Shown here one piece after another: positions 48,362 through 57,577 of a DNA stretch of 64,000 nucleotides (positions within the stretch are counted from its first letter, which is position 1; each line of letters begins with the position of its first letter). The position numbers and the translations under genes are program-made. The stretch lies in the NCBI RefSeq assembly GCF_040760075.1, contig NZ_CP142884.1, forward strand, positions 372,001 through 436,000, in the 5' to 3' direction. The stretch comes from Sphingobacterium sp. R2. GTDB taxonomy: Bacteria; Bacteroidota; Bacteroidia; Sphingobacteriales; Sphingobacteriaceae. The notes below the pieces were generated by a model that saw only the letters and a program-made list of their open reading frames with translations, was not told the origin of the DNA and searched no databases.

Positions 48362-49372
48362 ATGCTAAAATCAGAAGAATTAAAAGAATTATTGGCTAAA
48401 CCAAAACGTATTGTAATTACAACGCACTACAAACCAGATGGAGACGCATTAGGCTCATCGTTAGGGTTATATTTTTGGTTGGTCGCAAAAGGACACCACG
48501 TAAATCTGATTGTGCCTTCAGACTTTCCTGCCTTTTTGGATTGGTTGCCAGGCTTAGAAAATGTACAAATTTATACGCAGGATATGAATCTGCACAATCA
48601 ACAGATTGATGCGGCTGAATTCATTTTCTGCTTAGATTTTAATGGCCTTGCGCGTATTCACGACATGGCCGATCCCATTCGCCAAGCGAAAGGAATCAAA
48701 TGCATGATTGATCATCATTTAGATCCAGAAGGATTTGAAGACTATGCCTTTTGGGATCCATCTGCAGCAGCTACAGCACAATTGATCTATCGCTTCCTAA
48801 CCCATGAGATGGAAGATTCGGAACATATCAGTGCAGACATGGCCACCTGTCTTTACACGGGTATTATGACCGACACCGGTTCATTCCGCTTTCGTTCTAC
48901 CACAGCCGAAATCCACCGTATTATAGCAACCCTCATCGATTGTGGTGCGCAAAACTGGGCGATACACGAAGAGATTTACAATAGTTCCTCTGAAAGCCGT
49001 CTTAAATTCTTAGGATTCTGCTTGCTTAATCGATTGGAAGTCATCCATGAATATAATACGGCTATTATCCATGTGACAAAAACGGACCTCACTCAGTTCG
49101 AAGTAATCACAGGTGATACGGAAGGATTGGTCAACTATGCACTCTCTATTAAAGGAATTCGATTGGCAGCTTTAATTATTGACAGAAATGAACAAATTAA
49201 ACTATCTTTGCGTTCGATTGGAGAAGTTCCTTGCAATGAGATCTGTAAATTGTATTTTAATGGGGGTGGGCATCTTAATGCTTCAGGTGGTAATTCAAAA
49301 GAAAGCTTAGAAGCGGTGGTTACCAAATTCAGATCGATTTTACCAAATTATAAAGAAATATTAACAAAATAA
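48362..49372 (+). CDS. DHH family phosphoesterase, NrnA-like
   Basis: Bifunctional oligoribonuclease/pAp phosphatase type enzyme of 336 residues. The DHH motif is seen as CMIDHHLDPEGF near 120, with THYKPDGDALGSSLGL near 20 and FCLDFNG near 95, the metal ligands of the family. The C-terminal DHHA1 domain ends with CKLYFNGGGHLNASGG (glycine-rich nucleotide contact). The length agrees with NrnA. It is followed by the FKBP gene 23 bases later. Confidence 0.93.
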   Translation: MLKSEELKELLAKPKRIVITTHYKPDGDALGSSLGLYFWLVAKGHHVNLIVPSDFPAFLDWLPGLENVQIYTQDMNLHNQQIDAAEFIFCLDFNGLARIHDMADPIRQAKGIKCMIDHHLDPEGFEDYAFWDPSAAATAQLIYRFLTHEMEDSEHISADMATCLYTGIMTDTGSFRFRSTTAEIHRIIATLIDCGAQNWAIHEEIYNSSSESRLKFLGFCLLNRLEVIHEYNTAIIHVTKTDLTQFEVITGDTEGLVNYALSIKGIRLAALIIDRNEQIKLSLRSIGEVPCNEICKLYFNGGGHLNASGGNSKESLEAVVTKFRSILPNYKEILTK

Positions 49373-49395
49373 GATATAGTAACATACATTAGAAA

Positions 49396-50403
49396 ATGAA
49401 GAAAGCAATTCTATTTTTCGCGGCTGCCGGTCTTTTGATGACGTCATGCCAAAAATTCAAAAAGGCTGAAGGCGGTCTTGAGTATAAAATCGTAGATGAT
49501 AATGCAAAAGAAAAAGCGGTATCGGGCGATTTATTAGCACTTGACATGGTTGTGAAAACGGACAGAGATTCTACAATGCAGAGTACCTATGACATGGGAG
49601 TCCCTCAGATCGTTCAATTATATCCAGATAGTATTATTGCAAAAAACCCAGGTGACCCTACAGGTTTATTCAAATACGTAGGTGAAGGCGATAGCTTGGT
49701 TTTCAAAATCAACTTGGATTCTATGGCTGCTAAAACACACCAACCAAAACCAGAATTCGCGGATAAATTCATCATTTACTCGATAAAGGTCAAAAAACAT
49801 TTCAAAAAAGGAAAGTTGACCGATCAACAATTGGGTGAACAAGTTCAGAAATACTTTGAAGAAGAATTGAACAAGCATAAAACTGCAGAGCCTGCAAAAT
49901 TGGAAAAATACATCAAGGATAAAAACTTGAAAACAACCAAAACAGCTTCAGGTCTTCAATATGTAATTACGAAACCCGGAACAGGCGCAAATGCTAAAGT
50001 AGGTGATTCTGTCCATGTAAACTACGTAGGTTCATTGACCACTGGAAAAGTATTTGATACAAACCTTCCTGATGTAGCTAAAAAAGAGAAAATCTTCAAT
50101 GCACAACGTCCTTACGAAGCATTAAAATTCCAATTAGGTGTTGACGGAGTAATCCCAGGTTGGACTGAAGCTTTTCAATTGTTTAACAAAGGAACGAAAG
50201 CAACTTTAGTAATCCCTTCATCTTTGGCTTACGGCGATCGCCCTTCTGGTATAATTCCTCCATACGCTCCTTTAGTATTTGAAGTAGAAGTATTGGATAT
50301 CAAACCTGGAAAAGTTCCAGCGCCAACAGCAACAACTCCTGGTATGGTAGCACCTACGGGAACGACTGCTCCAGCTACAACAGCTCCAGCAACGAAAAAG
50401 TAA
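49396..50403 (+). CDS. FKBP-type peptidyl-prolyl isomerase, lipoprotein
   Basis: Lipoprotein: signal residues 1-17 with lipobox LMTSC (Cys17-18 region). Residues 25-140 (GGLEYKIVDDNAKEKAVSGDL) look like a degenerate first FKBP domain; the second domain at about 180-305 is canonical (GLQYVITKPGTGANAKVGD, VNYVGSLTTGKVFDT, PGWTEAFQLFNKGTKATLVIPSSLAYG, VFEVEVLDI). The C-terminus is a Pro/Ala/Thr-rich tail. It probably folds envelope proteins from the inner face of the outer membrane. Its position in the nrnA transcript and the terminator at 50422-50469 indicate a two-gene operon. Confidence 0.92.
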   Translation: MKKAILFFAAAGLLMTSCQKFKKAEGGLEYKIVDDNAKEKAVSGDLLALDMVVKTDRDSTMQSTYDMGVPQIVQLYPDSIIAKNPGDPTGLFKYVGEGDSLVFKINLDSMAAKTHQPKPEFADKFIIYSIKVKKHFKKGKLTDQQLGEQVQKYFEEELNKHKTAEPAKLEKYIKDKNLKTTKTASGLQYVITKPGTGANAKVGDSVHVNYVGSLTTGKVFDTNLPDVAKKEKIFNAQRPYEALKFQLGVDGVIPGWTEAFQLFNKGTKATLVIPSSLAYGDRPSGIIPPYAPLVFEVEVLDIKPGKVPAPTATTPGMVAPTGTTAPATTAPATKK

Positions 50404-50421
50404 TTTAACGGTATATTTTAA

Positions 50422-50469
50422 TACAATAAAAAAAGCGGTTTCATTAAGTTGAAACCGCTTTTTTATTGT
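50422..50469. terminator. Bidirectional hairpin terminator after FKBP gene
   Basis: Near-perfect 20-bp stem (50422-50443 with 50450-50469; seven As opposite six Ts), loop TTAAGT. It lies between the convergent FKBP and ABC-2 permease genes. Confidence 0.85.
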
Positions 50470-50478
50470 ACAAGATTT

Positions 50479-51642
50479 TTATGACTTAATCGTCCTTTTA
50501 ATCTTCCTTATTTTCATCCATAGGATAACTACAGCCAACGTAAAGCTAATGATCATAATGATGGTCAATGAAACAAGTGCTTTATTGGTGTGGTAATTTT
50601 CCGCATGCTGTATAAATAGCAATCTAAAGATCCGGAGATAATGTGTAGACGGAATAACATTGGCAATCGCCTGCACCCATTCCGGCATCAGGCTGGATGG
50701 CCAGGTAAATCCACTCAGAATAAAAGCGGGTGTTGCAATCACCATAAGAACCTCTGTCGATTTCAGCTGCGATGGCAGTAATATACTAACCAGCACACCA
50801 ATAAAACACACAGCGAGTAAAAACACAAATGTACACAACACAAATCGGCCAAAATCAGCTTGCAAAGGCATACGGTAATACTGACCAAAACCCCAATATA
50901 AAATTAAAATACCTACAGACATCAATATATATGGAAAAATCTTTACAAGAATAAGTCCGATAGGATTACCGATTTTACGCACAAGATCCGGAAACGTGTT
51001 ACCTTCAAACTCTGACGAAAAAGACAAAGCCAAGCCAAGGAGCAATACCTGTTGCAAGACCGTAATTAAAACCCCCGGCAGCATAAAATAGAGGTAATTG
51101 CCGCTTCGAATATTTTGCTTCACAAAGGTTGTTTTAAAAGGTTCATATTGTTGAGCAGCGATTTTGGCAGGAACACCTCGTTTCATCTGCGCCTGAATTT
51201 GGATTCCCGCTTTAAGTGTTGAAGCGCAAACATTCACCGCCATCATCGCCGTGTTGGAGGTCAATGTATTAGCTCCATCAACAAAAACAGTCATTTCGGG
51301 CAACCTGCCTTGCTGTACTCCAGAAGCAAAGCCTTTGGGAATATGTACAATGGTTGTTGCTTCGTACTGCATGGCAATATCTTTAGAATCAAAAAGAGAA
51401 GGCAATACACGGGCAACGTCGATACTCTCATTATCGGAAAGCATATCAATGAAGGAACTGCTTAAGGGACTATTATCTTCATCGACAACAATGATCGGCA
51501 TCTCCGTCACTTTGCCCTGTTGATAGACATGCCCCACCAAGATGCCGTACAAAACTGGCGCACCGAGAAAAAGCATCAGCAGCACCTTGTTATTGAAGAA
51601 GAGTTTAAACTCCCGTTGGATTAATTCTATAATTTTTTTCAC
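50479..51642 (-). CDS. ABC-2 type transporter permease (YhhJ-like)
   Basis: Inner-membrane permease of 387 residues: one hydrophobic segment at 20-40, a long extracytoplasmic loop (about 40-185, IVVDEDNSPLSSSFIDML), then five segments to the end, the pattern of ABC2_membrane_3 proteins that export drugs or polysaccharide. It is the last of a three-gene operon with TolC- and HlyD-type genes; the gap to the HlyD gene is 11 bases. No ATPase gene is adjacent, which is unusual. The substrate is unknown. Confidence 0.9.
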   Translation of the reverse strand: MKKIIELIQREFKLFFNNKVLLMLFLGAPVLYGILVGHVYQQGKVTEMPIIVVDEDNSPLSSSFIDMLSDNESIDVARVLPSLFDSKDIAMQYEATTIVHIPKGFASGVQQGRLPEMTVFVDGANTLTSNTAMMAVNVCASTLKAGIQIQAQMKRGVPAKIAAQQYEPFKTTFVKQNIRSGNYLYFMLPGVLITVLQQVLLLGLALSFSSEFEGNTFPDLVRKIGNPIGLILVKIFPYILMSVGILILYWGFGQYYRMPLQADFGRFVLCTFVFLLAVCFIGVLVSILLPSQLKSTEVLMVIATPAFILSGFTWPSSLMPEWVQAIANVIPSTHYLRIFRLLFIQHAENYHTNKALVSLTIIMIISFTLAVVILWMKIRKIKRTIKS

Positions 51643-51653
51643 ATTTAAACCCT

Positions 51654-52619
51654 CTAATTCGCATGTAGAACCACAAGCGTTTTGGTTAATAAATCTTTAG
51701 CGCCAGCACTATCCTCAGGAACAACCTTTAGCTCAAATACAGCCTGTTGCGGATCAAAATCGGGATAGGCAGAGGCTATGCTCGCATACGAATTTAACGC
51801 CTTAATACTGATCACTTTCGCTTTAACTATTTTGTGGTTCAAATAAGGGATTTCCACTTCTACAGCAGCACCTTTTTGAAATCTTCCAATTTGGTTTTCA
51901 GGCAATGTGAACCTAAAATAGGTTGAATGATCAAGAAAGCCATTAATAATCGGATAACCTGCCATCGCCAGTTCACCAACTTTCAGATTAATGGTCTCCA
52001 CGCTCATATCTTGTGGGGCAATGATATATTTTTCCCCCGCAGCAACCTTCACTTCAGACACCGCTCCGAGCGCACGTTCCTTCTGTCCCAAAGCCATAAG
52101 CTGCTGTTCTTTTCTAGCTCCCCCTTGAGCTTCAGCAAGTTCAGCCTGAGCAGCGAGATATTGATTTTTGGCCCCCTGATATTTGGCGTAGGTCTCGTCG
52201 TACTTTTGCTGCGGAATCAGGCTGTCCTGCAAAAGGGCCTCCAGCCTACCTATTGATTTTTTCGCAAATTCATATTGTTCCTTAAGACCATCTACTTTTG
52301 CCTGAAGTTGTGTCAATTGCCCTTTTGTAGCACCTTTGATGGCCATGTTATATTGTGCATCGGCAGATTGCAACGCACCTTTTGCCTGCTCCTCTTTCGC
52401 ATCTACCTCCGGGATACTTAAAATAGCCAAGGTATCACCCGCATGCACAAAGTCACCCTCTTCAACCAGAAGCTTCGCAATTTTCCCCGGAACCTTTGTC
52501 ACAACCGTCACCTGCTCACGCTCCACTTTCCCTTCAATAGGCTTCTCTCTGTCTTGATTTGCACAAGAAACTAGGAAAAACAGCAATAATATCCCATATA
52601 AATTCTTCATCTTACTCAT
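51654..52619 (-). CDS. HlyD-family membrane fusion protein (lipoprotein)
   Basis: Periplasmic adaptor of a tripartite pump. I place the start at ATG 52619, or ATG 52610; the longer reading to 52688 lies inside the TolC gene. The lipobox FFLVSC (Cys19 from 52619) makes it a lipoprotein. Domains in order: barrel-sandwich half (VTVVTKVPGKIAKLLVEEGDFVHAGD), a long coiled hairpin (residues about 80-180, rich in A, Q, E and K), then the second lipoyl half (YIIAPQDMSVETINLKVGELAMAGYP). It overlaps or abuts the TolC gene's stop, hence translational coupling. Confidence 0.92.
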   Translation of the reverse strand: MSKMKNLYGILLLFFLVSCANQDREKPIEGKVEREQVTVVTKVPGKIAKLLVEEGDFVHAGDTLAILSIPEVDAKEEQAKGALQSADAQYNMAIKGATKGQLTQLQAKVDGLKEQYEFAKKSIGRLEALLQDSLIPQQKYDETYAKYQGAKNQYLAAQAELAEAQGGARKEQQLMALGQKERALGAVSEVKVAAGEKYIIAPQDMSVETINLKVGELAMAGYPIINGFLDHSTYFRFTLPENQIGRFQKGAAVEVEIPYLNHKIVKAKVISIKALNSYASIASAYPDFDPQQAVFELKVVPEDSAGAKDLLTKTLVVLHAN

Positions 52620-54015
52620 GTATGGTTTGTAATAATTTTCCTGATGTATGCAATAACTCCACTGCTGCAGTACGTTGCTGCAACACATTATTAAAATAGC
52701 CTAAATTGACCTTGTACCAATCGTTTTCGGCAGCCAATAATGCTGTAACATCTATCAATCCAGCTTGATACTGCTTCACCGCCATAGAAAGATTATTTTC
52801 AGCGACTTTTAATTGCTGTTCGCCAACCTTCAGCTTTTCATTGCCGGTTGTGTAAGTGACGGTATTCTTACTCAATAATAGCGTTAACTTTTCCTGTGTA
52901 TCTTCCCGTTTGGTCGTATTGATATGTTGATCGAGTTTAACTTGCCTAATCTTATTCAGATGCTCGCCGCCCGTGTAGAGATCCCATTTGACGCCTACCC
53001 CGACCATTAAATTGGGGCTCCCCTTGATGGAATTAAGCGGTAAGTTGACTGTACCAAATAGCGGTTGATCTTTCACCGTGAGTTTGGAGTTGAATACATT
53101 CAGATAGTTTGCGGATCCAAAGGCAAAGACCGCAGGAAGCGCCCCTCCTTTTTCTTTTTTGTACACGTACTCGTAAGCTTTGGATGAAGCATCCAGTGCT
53201 TTGAGCTCAGATCGCTGCTCAACATCGGCGGGGAGCTCCGACAAAAATATAGGTTTGAGTATATAATGGATCCCACCAACTTTCTGAGAAGAGATTCCGG
53301 TTTCCTGTGCAAGCTTTTGACACAACAGGTCGCGGTTGCCCGAAAGCTCCACTTTTTTTTCCTCCAGCTCCAACAATGCCAATTTCAGTTTATCGCGATC
53401 ATAAGGTATTGCAAGTCCATTTTGAATGGCTTTATTCACCTTTTCTTGCTCTTTCTTTAATCGCTTTTCGGAATCCACGATCAATTTATCAACTTCATCC
53501 AACAACATCAGTTGATCGAAAGAAGCAATAATATCTTTTGAAAGTGTTTCCCGGCTCGCTGATTCCAGGTACTGTTGGGCAACAGCTTTCTCCTGCAATG
53601 CTTTTATTCCATTCGGAATCTGCAGCCCCGAGAAAATAATCTGCTTCACAGACACGCCTGCATAAGCAGCTTGGCCATGTAGGCTAAATCCCGTTGCTCC
53701 TTCAAACAACCCTAAGTTTAGTAATGGAATATTAACCGTCGGAATATCAACGCTCCCATTGCTATGCACATAACCGTATAATCCGAGTGCGGAGATATGG
53801 GGCAGCCGATTTGCTTTTACACCCTCGGCTTCCAAACGTGCTTTATCAACTTCGTATGCCTTCAATTTCAACTCTTTATTCGTCTGAAAAGCTTTTTGAA
53901 TAATATCTTTTACCGACGGGTCAATCCAGGATTGCGCATGTAGTTTGTTTAAAAACAGAACCGATGCCAAAGTCAATAAACCCAGGCTTAACTTCTTATT
54001 CATCATATGATCCAT
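52612..54015 (-). CDS. TolC family outer-membrane efflux protein
   Basis: Outer-membrane channel of 467 residues. A signal peptide runs to about residue 27 (ending KLHA), so the start could be ATG 54015, 54006 or 54003. The OEP repeat pattern is seen twice: KAFQTNKELKLKAYEVDKARLEAEGVKANRLP and, in the second half, LDQHINTTKREDTQEKLTLLLSKN...KVAENNLSMAVKQYQAGLIDV, each starting a long helix of the alpha-barrel. It is the first gene of the export operon. It faces tatD across a divergent 347-base region. Confidence 0.93.
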   Translation of the reverse strand: MDHMMNKKLSLGLLTLASVLFLNKLHAQSWIDPSVKDIIQKAFQTNKELKLKAYEVDKARLEAEGVKANRLPHISALGLYGYVHSNGSVDIPTVNIPLLNLGLFEGATGFSLHGQAAYAGVSVKQIIFSGLQIPNGIKALQEKAVAQQYLESASRETLSKDIIASFDQLMLLDEVDKLIVDSEKRLKKEQEKVNKAIQNGLAIPYDRDKLKLALLELEEKKVELSGNRDLLCQKLAQETGISSQKVGGIHYILKPIFLSELPADVEQRSELKALDASSKAYEYVYKKEKGGALPAVFAFGSANYLNVFNSKLTVKDQPLFGTVNLPLNSIKGSPNLMVGVGVKWDLYTGGEHLNKIRQVKLDQHINTTKREDTQEKLTLLLSKNTVTYTTGNEKLKVGEQQLKVAENNLSMAVKQYQAGLIDVTALLAAENDWYKVNLGYFNNVLQQRTAAVELLHTSGKLLQTIHE

Positions 54016-54362
54016 TAACTCTTATAAAATTAGGACAATAACCGCCTCGCTTATCTGTTTAACAATAAATCTAACGGTATGTTTGACGGCTAACTCTTTT
54101 TATTCAATATTCTTGTCAACGCGAATAACATGCATCAATGAGGCATTCATGCACCCATAGCACCCCTCAAAAAATCGCTTTTTCGAAGAAGCAAAAAATG
54201 GAATCCAATGTTTGAGCAGTTATCCACTATTATTTTTCATTTTTGCTAATTAATAAGTTATCTTTGGAGATCGAATTGAAATTTTGGTAATTAAGCGTAC
54301 TACTTTATTCGATAATAATAAAAACAAGTTTTACCCTAACCGCTGCCGCCACGCAGAAAACT
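54016..54362. other. Divergent intergenic region between tolC-type gene and tatD
   Basis: 347 bases, AT-rich. It holds a TATCTTTG box (54259-54266) for tatD with a leader near 90 bases. I see no other gene or repeat, and no clear box on the minus side for the export operon. Confidence 0.5.
54259..54266 (+). promoter_or_regulatory. -7 box before tatD
   Basis: TATCTTTG matches TAnnTTTG. Confidence 0.4.
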
Positions 54363-55130
54363 ATGTTGCTTACAGATACACATACACACATTTATTACCA
54401 TGCAGGAACGACAAAACTGCAAGAAAATCTCCAACGTTGCTTTGATAATGATATCCAACGTCTTTTTTTGCCGAATGTAAATAGCGCTTCTATAAAACCC
54501 GTATTTGACACTGCAGCAGCTTATCCAGATCACTGTTTTCCCATGCTTGGATTACATCCCTGCGATGTGAAGGAAAACTACGTGGAAGAGTTAGAAATCA
54601 TCCGCAAAAGGTTGGAAACTTACAAAGTCTATGCCATAGGTGAGATTGGACTGGATCTTTACTGGGATAAAAGCACGCTTGAAATTCAAAAAAAAGCTTT
54701 TAGGACGCAGGTTCAATGGGCCAAGGAATTAAGTTTGCCGATCGATATCCACTGCCGTGAAGCCTTTACAGAATTGTTCGAATTACTGGAAGAACTTCAC
54801 GACGACAAATTGTTTGGCATCCTGCACTGCTTTACAGGATCCCTTGAACAGGCCAATCGGGCCATCGAGTTAGGTTTCGCTTTGGGTATTGGCGGAGTCG
54901 TCACCTTTAAAAAAGCAGGCTTAGATCAGGTGGTCAAAGAAATCGATTTAAAACACATTGTCTTAGAGACAGATGCCCCCTATTTGGCTCCTGTACCGTT
55001 CCGAGGTAAAGAAAATGAAAGCAGCTATTTGACCTACATCGCACAGAAAGTAGCTGACCTTCACCAGATTTCCATCGAAAAGGTAGCCGAAATCACAACA
55101 GAAAATTCAAAACGTATATTTGGTATATAA
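54363..55130 (+). CDS. tatD: TatD family metal-dependent hydrolase
   Basis: TIM-barrel metal-dependent DNase/deacetylase of 255 residues. Metal ligands follow the family order: His7 and His9 in DTHTHIY, Glu in AIGEIGLDLYWD near 96, His in DIHCREAF near 132, His in LHCFTGS near 157 and Asp in LETDAPYLAP near 203. Family members act as 3'-5' exonucleases in DNA repair and quality control. It is joined to the asparaginase gene by a 12-base gap. Confidence 0.95.
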   Translation: MLLTDTHTHIYYHAGTTKLQENLQRCFDNDIQRLFLPNVNSASIKPVFDTAAAYPDHCFPMLGLHPCDVKENYVEELEIIRKRLETYKVYAIGEIGLDLYWDKSTLEIQKKAFRTQVQWAKELSLPIDIHCREAFTELFELLEELHDDKLFGILHCFTGSLEQANRAIELGFALGIGGVVTFKKAGLDQVVKEIDLKHIVLETDAPYLAPVPFRGKENESSYLTYIAQKVADLHQISIEKVAEITTENSKRIFGI

Positions 55131-55142
55131 TTTCAACACTCA

Positions 55143-56162
55143 ATGCATAATATCTTTATTATCTACACAGGTGGGACCATTGGTATGGTTAAAGATGAGA
55201 CAGGAACATTCGTTCCTTTCGACTTTGAATTGATCAAACGTAATCTCCCCGATTTAAGTCGCTTAGACTATAAACTCACCGTGCACTCTTTCGAACCCAT
55301 TATCGATTCATCCAACATGAAGCCCGAAATATGGATTGAAATGGCACAAATTATTAAGGATAACTATGCAGATTACGATGGTTTTGTGATCTTACATGGT
55401 TCCGATACCATGGCGTTTACGGCATCTGTATTGAGCTTTATGCTCGAAGGACTTCAAAAACCGGTTATATTATCGGGCTCCCAGCTGCCTATTGGCGAAA
55501 TCCGAACAGATGCCCGAGAAAATATGATGACCGCCCTTGAAATTGCTTCGGCAAAACAAGATGGCGTATCTATCATACAGGAGGTATGTATTCTTTTCGA
55601 CAATAAACTATTCCGTGGCAATCGGTCATTTAAATATAATTCGGCCAAATTTGAAGCCTTTAGATCGCCAAACTATCCCGTATTAGTGGAAGCCGGTATT
55701 CACCTCAAATACAATACAGATGCTTTATTGAACAATATAAATAAAGAATTTATCTTGCATACAAAACTCGATAATAGGGTCGCGGTATTGAAACTATTCC
55801 CCGGAATCTCTGCGGAAACAATCAAAGCGGTATTAAACTCCGATGTCCGCTCCATTGTGATGGAAACATTCGGTTCAGGAAATACCACCACTGACACGTG
55901 GTTTTTGGATTTACTAAAGGAAGCGATTGAGCAGGGTAAAAATATCCTGAATATTTCTCAATGTAAAGTTGGATCGGTCGAATTGGGGCGCTATGAAACC
56001 TCACAGGGACTTAAATCCATCGGCGTGCTCAATGGATATGACCTCACATTTGAGGCTGCAGTAACCAAATTGATGTATCTTCAGGGCGAACTAGCGGATC
56101 AAAAAGAAGTTGCTTATTGGATTGAGAAGGATATCCGCGGTGAATTGACTGTAAATGACTAA
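55143..56162 (+). CDS. ansA: Type I (cytoplasmic) L-asparaginase
   Basis: Hydrolyses asparagine to aspartate. The nucleophile Thr12 is in YTGGTIGMV, and the second active-site motif is LHGSDTMAFTASVLSF near 82-96, as in E. coli AnsA. There is no signal peptide, hence cytoplasmic. The length of 339 matches AnsA (338). GAAD-like ends and VPFDFELIKRN near the start fit type I rather than AnsB. Cotranscribed with tatD; ends in the perfect hairpin at 56175-56220. Confidence 0.95.
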   Translation: MHNIFIIYTGGTIGMVKDETGTFVPFDFELIKRNLPDLSRLDYKLTVHSFEPIIDSSNMKPEIWIEMAQIIKDNYADYDGFVILHGSDTMAFTASVLSFMLEGLQKPVILSGSQLPIGEIRTDARENMMTALEIASAKQDGVSIIQEVCILFDNKLFRGNRSFKYNSAKFEAFRSPNYPVLVEAGIHLKYNTDALLNNINKEFILHTKLDNRVAVLKLFPGISAETIKAVLNSDVRSIVMETFGSGNTTTDTWFLDLLKEAIEQGKNILNISQCKVGSVELGRYETSQGLKSIGVLNGYDLTFEAAVTKLMYLQGELADQKEVAYWIEKDIRGELTVND

Positions 56163-56174
56163 GGATAAATGACA

Positions 56175-56220
56175 ATAGATCAAAAAAGACTTATCGAGTG
56201 ATAAGTCTTTTTTGATCTAT
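56175..56220. terminator. Bidirectional hairpin terminator, perfect 21-bp stem
   Basis: Arms 56175-56195 and 56200-56220, loop GAGT, with A6/T6 runs. It lies between convergent ansA and folC. Confidence 0.85.
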
Positions 56221-56258
56221 GTATTTCCAAAGCATAGATTTCGCTACAATGTCAATTC

Positions 56259-57566
56259 TTATTGTTCAGTGGGCAGACCAGCAAGCACTTCCGCAACCAC
56301 AAAATTACTTCCACCCACAAAAATAAGATTGCCCTGCTGATAAGCATTTTTTGCTGCATCAAATGCGGCCGTGACACTCGGAAAGTCCAGCCCATTTAAT
56401 CCAAATCCAAGAGCCTCTTTACGTAATTCACTAGCTGGCAGTGCACGCGGCATATCCGGAGCAGAGAAATAATAGGTTGCGTCTTTGGGCAAATGAGGGA
56501 GCATATGTGTTAAGTCCTTATCGCGCATCGCCCCAATGACAAAGTGAAGCTTATCATAGTTTGTAGACGCCAGGTTTTTCAACACTTCATGAATTCCGTC
56601 TTCGTTGTGTCCCGTATCACAGATAACAAAAGGTTCTTTAGACAATTGTTGCCAACGTCCTTGGATCCCTGTGGTCGTTTGTACTTTCTTCAAGGCTTCA
56701 TGAACGTGATGATCACTGATCGCAAAGCCCTGTTTACGCAATTCATCCACAGCTAAGAGGACGCCAGCGAGATTCTTGACCTGATAGGAACCTTTTAGAT
56801 CCAGTTGGTAGTCTACTGAATGACCCGCAGTATCTGTCGCTTGTACCGTCAAATAATCTTGGTCCACGCCCATCATTTGTGTCGCATACTTGTCAGAAGC
56901 AAATTGGATCGGTGCACGTTCAAGCGCTGCCTTATCCAAAAATACAGCAGCTGTCTCTTCAGCATATTCCGAAATAACGACAGGTGTATTTCTTTTGATA
57001 ATTCCCGCCTTCTCAGCAGCAATTTCCGCCAGTGTATTACCAAGAAGATTCATGTGATCAAAACCGATATTGGTAATTACCGACAGCAAAGGCTGAATAA
57101 TATTGGTGCTGTCCAAACGCCCACCAAGGCCGACTTCAATGACAGCGATATCAACCTTATTCTTCTCGAAATAATCAAAAGCCATGGCTACAGTAATTTC
57201 GAAAAACGATGGACTGACTTCTTCTATAAGCTCGCGATGGGTACTGACAAAATCAACAACAAATTCTTTCTCACATAACTGACCATTGACACGAATACGT
57301 TCTCTGAAATCCAGTAAATGTGGTGAAGTATAGAGACCTGTCTTATATCCTGCTTCGGCCAAAATAGCGGCCAACATATGGGAGGTGGATCCTTTTCCGT
57401 TTGTACCGGCAATATGTAATGTTTTGAATTTTCGCTGTGGGTTGTCCAAAGCAGCGCAAAGTTTGATGGTATTGTCAAGGTCTTTTTTGAAGGCTGAGGC
57501 GCCATCCCTTGTAAACATAGGCAATCGAGTATACAGATACTCGATTGCCTCATTATAAGCATTCAT
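56259..57566 (-). CDS. folC: Folylpolyglutamate/dihydrofolate synthase
   Basis: Adds glutamate to folates (and glutamylates dihydropteroate). The Mur-type P-loop GTNGKGST is at residues 54-61, with the Lys in VIEVGLGGRLDSTNII near 142-157 and TGIQGRWQQL and DTGHNEDG further on, all FolC hallmarks. It starts 11 bases after the tonB stop and probably belongs to the same transcript, although it has no functional link. The length of 435 is normal. Confidence 0.95.
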   Translation of the reverse strand: MNAYNEAIEYLYTRLPMFTRDGASAFKKDLDNTIKLCAALDNPQRKFKTLHIAGTNGKGSTSHMLAAILAEAGYKTGLYTSPHLLDFRERIRVNGQLCEKEFVVDFVSTHRELIEEVSPSFFEITVAMAFDYFEKNKVDIAVIEVGLGGRLDSTNIIQPLLSVITNIGFDHMNLLGNTLAEIAAEKAGIIKRNTPVVISEYAEETAAVFLDKAALERAPIQFASDKYATQMMGVDQDYLTVQATDTAGHSVDYQLDLKGSYQVKNLAGVLLAVDELRKQGFAISDHHVHEALKKVQTTTGIQGRWQQLSKEPFVICDTGHNEDGIHEVLKNLASTNYDKLHFVIGAMRDKDLTHMLPHLPKDATYYFSAPDMPRALPASELRKEALGFGLNGLDFPSVTAAFDAAKNAYQQGNLIFVGGSNFVVAEVLAGLPTEQ

Positions 57567-57577
57567 GGGAATGATTT

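Noticed and set aside
52619..52688. Longer N-terminus for the HlyD-type protein
   Set aside because: It would overlap the TolC gene by 77 bases and put 23 unrelated residues before the lipoprotein signal peptide.
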